A DNA stretch of 64,000 nucleotides, from assembly GCA_945897805.1 (NCBI GenBank), contig CAMDFX010000006.1, forward strand, positions 1 through 64,000, read 5' to 3'. Each line of letters begins with the position of its first letter. Position 1 is the stretch's first letter. The DNA comes from Chryseobacterium gleum. Lineage in GTDB: Bacteria > Bacteroidota > Bacteroidia > Flavobacteriales_D > Crocinitomicaceae. This document shows positions 59,047-64,000 of the stretch, piece after piece. The translations under genes were made by a program, and so were the position numbers. Below the pieces are notes generated by a model that made no database searches, was not told where the DNA came from, and was given only the letters and a program-made list of their open reading frames with translations.

Positions 59047-59569
59047 TTTTGAGGAATATCTATCAAACGAAAAGTTTTTTTTAAAAAAAACTAGAAGATT
59101 TCTCATTTTTTAGTTTTTAGCGCATCTGTTCTTGATTCCCAAGCAATAAGAATCATTATAGGATGAAAAGGATAAAGGTCAAAAACATGAGTTAGAGTTA
59201 AACATGTTTTTGGATTTATAGAACAAAGCATAATTGGTATAGCTTTAAAATCTGTTTGGATAAAAAGACCATCTGGAACATTAGGACTTATAAATTTGAA
59301 TCCCAATCTATTTCGATTTGAACAAATTACAAGATTGAATATCACATTTTGAAAAAAAATATAAACGACTTTATTTTAATGTTTACTCTCCAATAAATTA
59401 ATTAGTTAATCAATAATAAATGAAATAATAATTAGATTTTTCAGGAATAAAGTATTAACATTGTTCTAATTTTCTCAGAAGGAATTCAAGTGGGTTCTAT
59501 TCGTTCAGAGGAAAGTGAAAAAATGAAATTTTAGAAGCCACCTTAATTTTGAAATAATTTTTAAATAGG
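59047..59569. other. Long low-GC gap with one doubtful frame
   Basis: 523 bases of very AT-rich DNA. An A/T palindrome (AGTTTTTTTTAAAAAAAACT, about 59073-59092) follows the Fur-family stop. An 80-codon minus-strand frame (59103-59345, GTG start) is listed separately. The rest (59346-59569) shows no gene. Confidence 0.4.
59103..59345 (-). CDS. Doubtful 80-residue hypothetical protein
   Basis: This minus-strand frame starts at GTG. The product (LGFKFISPNVPDGLFIQTDF and TLTHVFDLYPFHPIMILIAW) has a mixed composition with one possible membrane segment, three cysteines and no recognised family. Its neighbourhood is low GC and lacks a promoter or terminator on that strand, apart from an A/T palindrome near its end. 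It could be a remnant of a larger gene or just an open frame. Confidence 0.25.
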   Translation of the reverse strand: MIFNLVICSNRNRLGFKFISPNVPDGLFIQTDFKAIPIMLCSINPKTCLTLTHVFDLYPFHPIMILIAWESRTDALKTKK

Positions 59570-59974
59570 ATGAAAAAGATAATTATAATTCTAGTAGTAG
59601 TTTTTTTGAGTTTTGGTGGGTACTTTGCGAAAAAATATATCAACGAGCAAAATGAAAAGGAAGTTTTTTATACAGCTCAAAACAAACTATTTTATATTGA
59701 AAATCAGGAGATTAAGGAAATAACAAAAATCGAAAAGCAAATAAATTTGCTTGATAACGTAGGAGTTGAAAATTTTCATCCTAAAAACAATAATGAAAAG
59801 AAGAGAAATTACATGAATAAATTGCAAAAGACAATATCTAAATACACCGATAAAAAGTATAAAATTTTGGATTCATTTGGTTCAAAACTAAATGCAACTC
59901 ATTCGAATGAATTATTAAATTTTATAATAAAATCAACTAACCAATCACAGAAGATTTTCCATAGAAATATGTGA
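59570..59974 (+). CDS. Hypothetical small membrane-anchored protein
   Basis: This 134-residue protein has one N-terminal hydrophobic segment (MKKIIIILVVVFLSFGGYFA), then a Lys/Glu/Asn-rich, mostly helical part. It has no recognised domain. The segment is probably an uncleaved anchor, since no clear cleavage site follows. It lies in a low-GC gap before lemA, with no operon link seen. Function unknown. Confidence 0.6.
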   Translation: MKKIIIILVVVFLSFGGYFAKKYINEQNEKEVFYTAQNKLFYIENQEIKEITKIEKQINLLDNVGVENFHPKNNNEKKRNYMNKLQKTISKYTDKKYKILDSFGSKLNATHSNELLNFIIKSTNQSQKIFHRNM

Positions 59975-60167
59975 TTTAAAGTTTCTCAGTGACAATAGAC
60001 AATCTTTCTTATTAGTCATAATTTAAACTGTTTTGTTAATTTTAAAAATCAATTTTATGGTATAGTAAAATTGGCGAATTTTAACATCTAACGACAATTT
60101 GTCAGCAATTTATCGCTGGTATGCAATTTGACTAAATAAATCGTATTTTTATTAAAAATTTAGAAAG

Positions 60168-60734
60168 ATGAAAAAATCTTATATTATCATTGGATCGATT
60201 GTAGCCTTAGTTTTGATCCTCTTTATGACGTACAGAAATTCTTATAATAAAGCAATTTCTTATCAAGAGACAGTTGACGAGCAGTGGTCAAATGTTGGAG
60301 CTCAATACCAAAGAAGAGCTGATTTAGTTCCTCAATTGGTTGCCACAGTAAAAGGTGCAGCTGAAAATGAAAAAGGAATTTTGCAAGGTGTTACTGAAGC
60401 AAGAGCTGGGATAGAAAAAGGAATTGAGAATGCCAAGACCCCTGAAGACATGGAATTGATGGGTAAAAAAATCAATACAGCAATCAATTTAGCGTTTGAA
60501 GCTTATCCGCAAATTCGTTCGACAGAAAATTTCCAAGAATTGCAAGCGCAATTGGAGGGAACGGAAAACAGAATCGTTAAAGCACGCGCTGATTACAACG
60601 AATCAATTAAACAATACAATGCGCACATCAGAGGATTCTTTAACTCTATGTTCTTAAACAGTGCAACTTTCCCTAAGAAAGAAGGTTTCAAAGCTGCTGC
60701 AGGAACTGAAGTTGCTCCGACTGTTGCATTTTAA
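60168..60734 (+). CDS. lemA: LemA family protein
   Basis: This 188-residue membrane-anchored protein has one N-terminal helix (about 4-23), then the LemA four-helix domain: DEQWSNVGAQYQRRADLVPQLVATVKG (about 38-64) and LEGTENRIVKARADYNESIKQYN (about 130-152) are the family signatures. LemA proteins are thought to associate with envelope maintenance; their mechanism is unknown. It starts a conserved LemA-TPM-TPM cluster. A hairpin follows before the next gene. Confidence 0.95.
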   Translation: MKKSYIIIGSIVALVLILFMTYRNSYNKAISYQETVDEQWSNVGAQYQRRADLVPQLVATVKGAAENEKGILQGVTEARAGIEKGIENAKTPEDMELMGKKINTAINLAFEAYPQIRSTENFQELQAQLEGTENRIVKARADYNESIKQYNAHIRGFFNSMFLNSATFPKKEGFKAAAGTEVAPTVAF

Positions 60735-60749
60735 ATAACATTTAAACTT

Positions 60750-60792
60750 TCATCCGATTCAATTCATTTGGGTCGGATGATTTAATTTTTTC
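60750..60792 (+). terminator. Hairpin between lemA and the first TPM gene
   Basis: CATCCGA (60751-60757) and TCGGATG (60773-60779) form a 7-bp stem followed by ATTTAATTTTTT. It may stop part of the lemA transcripts and set a ratio with the TPM genes, which start within 30 bases. Confidence 0.6.
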
Positions 60793-60796
60793 CAAC

Positions 60797-61234
60797 ATGG
60801 GAATAAAGAATTTCTTTTCTGAATCGGACAAAAAATCCATCCAAGAAGCCATTGCTGCTGCTGAATTGAATACTTCTGGTGAAATTCGTGTGCACATCGA
60901 TGCCAAATGTGCTGAAGATGTGAAATCGCAAGCCATTGAAGTTTTCGGTAAACTAAAAATGCATGAAACAGCTTTGAGAAATGGCGTTTTATTTTATTTG
61001 GCAGTAGAAGACAGAAAATTTGCGATTATCGGTGATGAAGGAATCAACAATACCGTTCCTGCTGATTTTTGGGACATTATCAAAGAAACGATGACCCAAC
61101 ATTTCAAACAAAATAATTTTGTGAAAGGATTATCAGAAGGAATTAAAATGGCCGGAGAGAAACTGAAAGCCAATTTTCCGCGCCAAGATGATGATTCCAA
61201 TGAATTGAGCAATGAAATTTCCTTTCAGGAATAA
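60797..61234 (+). CDS. TPM-domain protein (cytoplasmic form)
   Basis: This 145-residue protein has a TPM (TLP18.3/Psb32/MOLO-1) fold without a signal peptide: IQEAIAAAELNTSGEIRVHID and GVLFYLAVEDRKFAIIGDEGINNTVP are the typical strands. It follows lemA, as in many Bacteroidota. Its role is unknown, perhaps a partner of the membrane-bound TPM protein. Its 3' end overlaps the longest frame of the next gene, but not that gene's likely start (61254). Confidence 0.9.
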   Translation: MGIKNFFSESDKKSIQEAIAAAELNTSGEIRVHIDAKCAEDVKSQAIEVFGKLKMHETALRNGVLFYLAVEDRKFAIIGDEGINNTVPADFWDIIKETMTQHFKQNNFVKGLSEGIKMAGEKLKANFPRQDDDSNELSNEISFQE

Positions 61235-61253
61235 ATTTGATAAAAAATATCCC

Positions 61254-62054
61254 ATGTTTAAAAAATACTTTTTCGCACTTTTTGTTTCATTGATTGCTAC
61301 AATTCAAGTTATTGCACAAAATGGAATTCCCGAAAGACCTAATCCTCCAAAATTGGTCAACAACTTGTCTAAAGAAATGCCCAATTTCATTAGCGCGCCA
61401 GAGATTGCTCAATTAGAATCAAAATTAGAGAAATTCGCCAAAGAAACTTCCAATCAAATTGTCATTGTGATTGTAGACGATTTGGCAGATTTTGAGCCAG
61501 CGGAATTCGCTTACGAATTAGGAGATAAATGGCAAGTTGGACAAGAAAAACAAGACAATGGAATTGTAATCTTGATCAAACCAACTGGAGGAAAGGGAGA
61601 AAGAAAATATTTTATTGCAACTGGAAAAGGTTTGGATGGCGCAATTCCGGATGCTACTTGCCGACAAATTGAAGACAAAGAATTGGTTCCAAGTTTCAAA
61701 GCTGGAAATTTTTACGAAGGTTTAGACAAAACAACAAATGTATTGATGTCCTTGGCAAAAGGCGAATACAATTCGAAAACATATAGCGAAAAAGGTAAAA
61801 CTTTTGAAATAATCAAGGTGATTTTTGTTTTGCTTTTCATTATTGTCTTTGTATTTATCATGTACAAAAGCAACAAAGGTGGCGGCGCAGGTGGTCGCGG
61901 AATGACAATGGGTTCGAATGCTATTTGGTTTGGCGCTTTGGGTGGATTCGGCGGCGGACGCTCTAGTGGCGGTTTCGGTGGCGGATCATCAGGTGGTTTC
62001 GGTGGCTTTGGCGGCGGAAGTTTCGGCGGCGGTGGTTCTGGAGGAAGCTGGTAA
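61254..62054 (+). CDS. TPM-domain protein with C-terminal anchor and glycine-rich tail
   Basis: This 266-residue exported protein has a signal peptide (FFALFVSLIATIQVIAQ), then a TPM domain (about 40-175: QIVIVIVDDLADFEPAEFAYELG, then KYFIATGKGLDGAIPD), a transmembrane helix (about 188-207, VIFVLLFIIVFVFIMY) and a Gly/Ser/Phe-rich tail (GGFGGGSSGGFGGFGGG-type). It is the membrane-bound partner of the LemA/TPM cluster. A longer frame starts at 61212, overlapping the previous gene, but the ATG at 61254 directly precedes the signal peptide. The glycine tail may lie on the cytoplasmic side, if the signal is cleaved. Confidence 0.9.
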   Translation: MFKKYFFALFVSLIATIQVIAQNGIPERPNPPKLVNNLSKEMPNFISAPEIAQLESKLEKFAKETSNQIVIVIVDDLADFEPAEFAYELGDKWQVGQEKQDNGIVILIKPTGGKGERKYFIATGKGLDGAIPDATCRQIEDKELVPSFKAGNFYEGLDKTTNVLMSLAKGEYNSKTYSEKGKTFEIIKVIFVLLFIIVFVFIMYKSNKGGGAGGRGMTMGSNAIWFGALGGFGGGRSSGGFGGGSSGGFGGFGGGSFGGGGSGGSW

Positions 62055-62089
62055 ATAAACCTCCGAATATCGAACTCTGCGAAGAAATT

Positions 62090-62704
62090 TTGGAAAAAAT
62101 CGATACATATCAAACCATGGATTCCCTTTCTGAAGGAATTTACAAAGAAAAAGGTTCTAAATTTATCGGTTATGCTGTTCCATGCCATTCTGAAGTCGAA
62201 GCAAAAATTCACTTGGCTGAATGGAAAAAAATGCACCACCAAGCAAGACATGTTTGTTACGCCTATCGTTTTGGTTTGGACAAAAAAATTTACCGAGCAA
62301 ATGACGATGGCGAGCCTTCCAATAGCGCTGGAATCCCAATTTTAGGACAAATTCAATCTTTTGATTTAACCAATGTTTTAATTGGTGTCGTGCGCTATTT
62401 TGCCGGAACAAAATTAGGCGTTGGTGGTTTAGTTCAAGCGTATAAAAGTGCTGCAAAAGATGCGATTGAGGAAGGGAAAATCATTGAAAAACAAGTTTTT
62501 GAACACTTGGAAATTAGATTTTCTTACAACGAAATGCCAGAAATCATGTCTTTGGTTAAAAATCACCACTTAACAATTGAAAAACAAGATTTTGCAGAAA
62601 ATTGTTTGTTGCAGGTTGCTGTTTCATTTGAAAAAATTGAATATCTAAAAACAGCTTTGACAGAAATTAAACAGATAGAAATAAATCACTTAGGAATTTA
62701 TTAA
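62090..62704 (+). CDS. yigZ: YigZ/IMPACT family protein
   Basis: This 204-residue protein of the YigZ family has a UPF0029/IMPACT domain. SEGIYKEKGSKFIGYAVP begins the family, ARHVCYAYRFG and DDGEPSNSAGIPILGQI are conserved signatures, VVRYFAGTKLGVGGLVQAY follows, and the C-terminal EF-G-like domain closes it. It probably interacts with the translation apparatus. The start is a TTG at 62090: homologs include the DTYQT-type segment, which precedes the first ATG (62117). It follows the TPM gene after 35 bases. Confidence 0.92.
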   Translation: MEKIDTYQTMDSLSEGIYKEKGSKFIGYAVPCHSEVEAKIHLAEWKKMHHQARHVCYAYRFGLDKKIYRANDDGEPSNSAGIPILGQIQSFDLTNVLIGVVRYFAGTKLGVGGLVQAYKSAAKDAIEEGKIIEKQVFEHLEIRFSYNEMPEIMSLVKNHHLTIEKQDFAENCLLQVAVSFEKIEYLKTALTEIKQIEINHLGIY

Positions 62705-62712
62705 AAATATTT

Positions 62713-63636
62713 ATGAAATTATTACAAGAATTAATTGCCATTCGTGGCGCATCCGGCGATGAAGGATTAATCAAAGATTTTATCTTGAATTATGTCCAAG
62801 ATAATCAATCAAATTGGAAAGTTCAACCAGAAATTTTTCAAGGAAAAGGTTTCCAAGATGCGTTGATTTTAGTATTTGGAAAACCAACAACCGCCATTTT
62901 TGCGCATACTGATACAATTGGATTTACAGCTGCTTACGACAATAATTTGTACAAAATCGGCGGACCCAGAACGCAAGATGGATTTCAGTTGGTTGGCGCG
63001 GATTCTAAAGGAGAAATTGAAACTGAATTGATGGTAATTGACGATTCTCATGGAGGACAATCTTTTCAATATGTTTTCGAAAGAGACATCGATCGAGGAA
63101 CAAATTTGACTTTCAAACCAAATTTCAGAGAAACTGACGAATACATTCAATCGCCTTATTTAGACAATCGTTTGGGTGTTTGGAATGCACTTAAAGTGGC
63201 TGAAACACTGGAAAATGGTGCCATCGTTTTTTCAACTTACGAAGAACATGGTGGAAATTCAGTTGGTTTTTGTGGAAGATTTTTGTGGGAAAAATATGGC
63301 GTTTTGCAAGCCTTGATTTCAGACATCACTTGGGTGACAGATGGCGTGGTGCATGGCGGTGGCGTTGCAATATCCATTAGAGACAGTGGAATTCCACGCA
63401 AATCTTTTTTGAATAAAATCATCGATTTGGCCAAAGATTCTGGCGTAAAATATCAATTGGAAGTTGAATCTTCAGGCGGAAGTGACGGCACGATGTTGCA
63501 AAAAACTGATCTTCCTTTCGATTGGCTTTTTATTGGTGCACCAGAAGATTTCGTGCATTCACCCGACGAAAAAGTTTTTAAATACGACATCATGTGCATG
63601 GTAGAAATGTATCGCTACTTGATGAAAAACCTTTAA
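62713..63636 (+). CDS. M42-like glutamyl aminopeptidase / zinc peptidase
   Basis: This cytoplasmic metallopeptidase has 307 residues. The dizinc ligands are visible in IFAHTDTIGF (His/Asp), SPYLDNRLGVW (bridging Asp), STYEEHGGNSVG (catalytic Glu-Glu), and DITWVTDG and EDFVHSPDEKV (Asp/His). The IRGASGDEG at the N-terminus is the family start. It resembles M20/M42 aminopeptidases; the exact specificity is unknown. It lies 8 bases after yigZ and is probably co-transcribed. It converges with the DUF6122 gene. Confidence 0.88.
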   Translation: MKLLQELIAIRGASGDEGLIKDFILNYVQDNQSNWKVQPEIFQGKGFQDALILVFGKPTTAIFAHTDTIGFTAAYDNNLYKIGGPRTQDGFQLVGADSKGEIETELMVIDDSHGGQSFQYVFERDIDRGTNLTFKPNFRETDEYIQSPYLDNRLGVWNALKVAETLENGAIVFSTYEEHGGNSVGFCGRFLWEKYGVLQALISDITWVTDGVVHGGGVAISIRDSGIPRKSFLNKIIDLAKDSGVKYQLEVESSGGSDGTMLQKTDLPFDWLFIGAPEDFVHSPDEKVFKYDIMCMVEMYRYLMKNL

Positions 63637-63638
63637 AA

Positions 63639-63962
63639 TCAGATATATTGAATCCATAAACAATCTTGAAAATCTGTCGCCATGTGCAAAAGCAAACCAA
63701 TAGCGACAATTCTCGACTTGGGGGAAAATAGCAAAATGGCATAAAATCCGATTGCCCAATAAGTATGCAAAAAATGGTAATTGATGCTGCACCGATTTGG
63801 GTCAAATATTGGGTTGGCGAGTAGATGATCTAAATCAACAAGCATTGTTGAAACCATTATCAAACCTGCTTTGAGCCATTTTTCTCGATAGAAAATCCAA
63901 GCAATGAGAAATGGAAAAAGAAAATGTAAGCTGTAATGTAAAATGGGTTGAATTACTGACAT
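63639..63962 (-). CDS. DUF6122 membrane protein
   Basis: This 107-residue polytopic protein has about four helices. The conserved Bacteroidota pattern is visible: LHFLFPFLIAW, TMLVDLDHLLANPIFDPNR with its acidic/His pair, CSINYHFLHTYWAI and LLHMATDFQDCLW. Function is unknown. The DxDH and H-x-x-x-D motifs recall metal-dependent membrane hydrolases, but this is not shown. It converges with the peptidase gene two bases away. Confidence 0.8.
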   Translation of the reverse strand: MSVIQPILHYSLHFLFPFLIAWIFYREKWLKAGLIMVSTMLVDLDHLLANPIFDPNRCSINYHFLHTYWAIGFYAILLFSPKSRIVAIGLLLHMATDFQDCLWIQYI

Positions 63963-64000
63963 TTTACAGAGAATAATGAATTCAATTAACGACCAATCTT

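Noticed and set aside
61212-61253. Longer start for the exported TPM protein
   Set aside because: It would overlap the previous gene and put charged residues before the signal peptide; the ATG at 61254 gives a normal signal peptide.
61712-62251. 179-codon minus-strand frame with proline-rich product
   Set aside because: It is the reverse-strand reading of the glycine-rich tail of the TPM protein; Gly codons give Pro on the other strand.
1-64000. Mobile elements, prophage or genomic island
   Set aside because: No transposase, integrase, phage structural gene or tRNA-adjacent integration with direct repeats was found; gene content and base composition look uniform across the window.

Overview
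The window reads as a chromosomal segment of an AT-rich member of the Bacteroidota, most likely Flavobacteriia and near Fluviicola/Crocinitomicaceae. This is inferred from four things: C-terminal type IX secretion (T9SS) sorting domains, a TonB-dependent receptor with a carboxypeptidase-like regulatory domain, many small lipoproteins and outer-membrane beta-barrels, and promoters with the Bacteroidota -7 element TAnnTTTG in place of the sigma70 -10 box. No prophage, insertion sequence, CRISPR array, rRNA operon or integron is visible. Most genes are conserved housekeeping genes.

Layout. 0-8 kb: tmRNA (ssrA), uvrA, a T9SS cargo protein, a LysE exporter, an alpha/beta-hydrolase lipoprotein and L-2-hydroxyglutarate oxidase. 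8-16 kb: a membrane acyltransferase/glycosyltransferase pair, a cold-shock protein, pheT, bioD and class I fumarase. 16-22 kb: tRNA-Lys, an RluA-type pseudouridine synthase, a broken DUF1016 nuclease gene, a DUF2130 protein, a WG-repeat protein and an unlisted 50-codon gene. 22-26 kb: two paralogous secreted T9SS proteins. The second carries a complete lysyl oxidase (LOX) domain and is the most unusual gene in the window. 26-33 kb: an exonuclease/GIY-YIG fusion, mpl, a UbiA-like protein, an aminotransferase IV, a rhomboid protease and an L,D-transpeptidase. 33-42 kb: the rlmI-MATE-fmt operon, HU, a beta-barrel, tag, paaY-like, a scramblase-like protein, a second beta-barrel, a lipoprotein and a GNAT. 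42-48 kb: HutD-like, a B12-binding radical SAM protein, an arginase/formimidoylglutamase-family enzyme, a thioesterase and dnaA. 48-53 kb: a complete cyanophycin module (isoaspartyl peptidase, cphB, cphA). 53-58.6 kb: TonB-dependent receptor, LytS/LytTR two-component pair and a GH3 enzyme. 58.6-64 kb: a Fur-family regulator, small hypotheticals, lemA with two TPM-domain proteins, yigZ, an M42-like peptidase and a DUF6122 protein.

Genes that appear to work together: cphA/cphB/isoaspartyl peptidase make and break down a nitrogen reserve polymer. The receptor, sensor kinase and response regulator form one minus-strand unit. LemA and the TPM proteins form a conserved envelope cluster. Mpl, the L,D-transpeptidase and the GH3 enzyme suggest peptidoglycan recycling and remodelling. 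The LOX protein and its neighbour are secreted, calcium-loop-containing (dockerin-like) surface proteins, perhaps for matrix or cell-surface cross-linking. That last role is inference.

Limits: all functions are read from motifs and remembered family features; no search was run. Start codons were adjusted from the longest reading frame in several places where a signal peptide, a promoter box or family N-termini argued for it.
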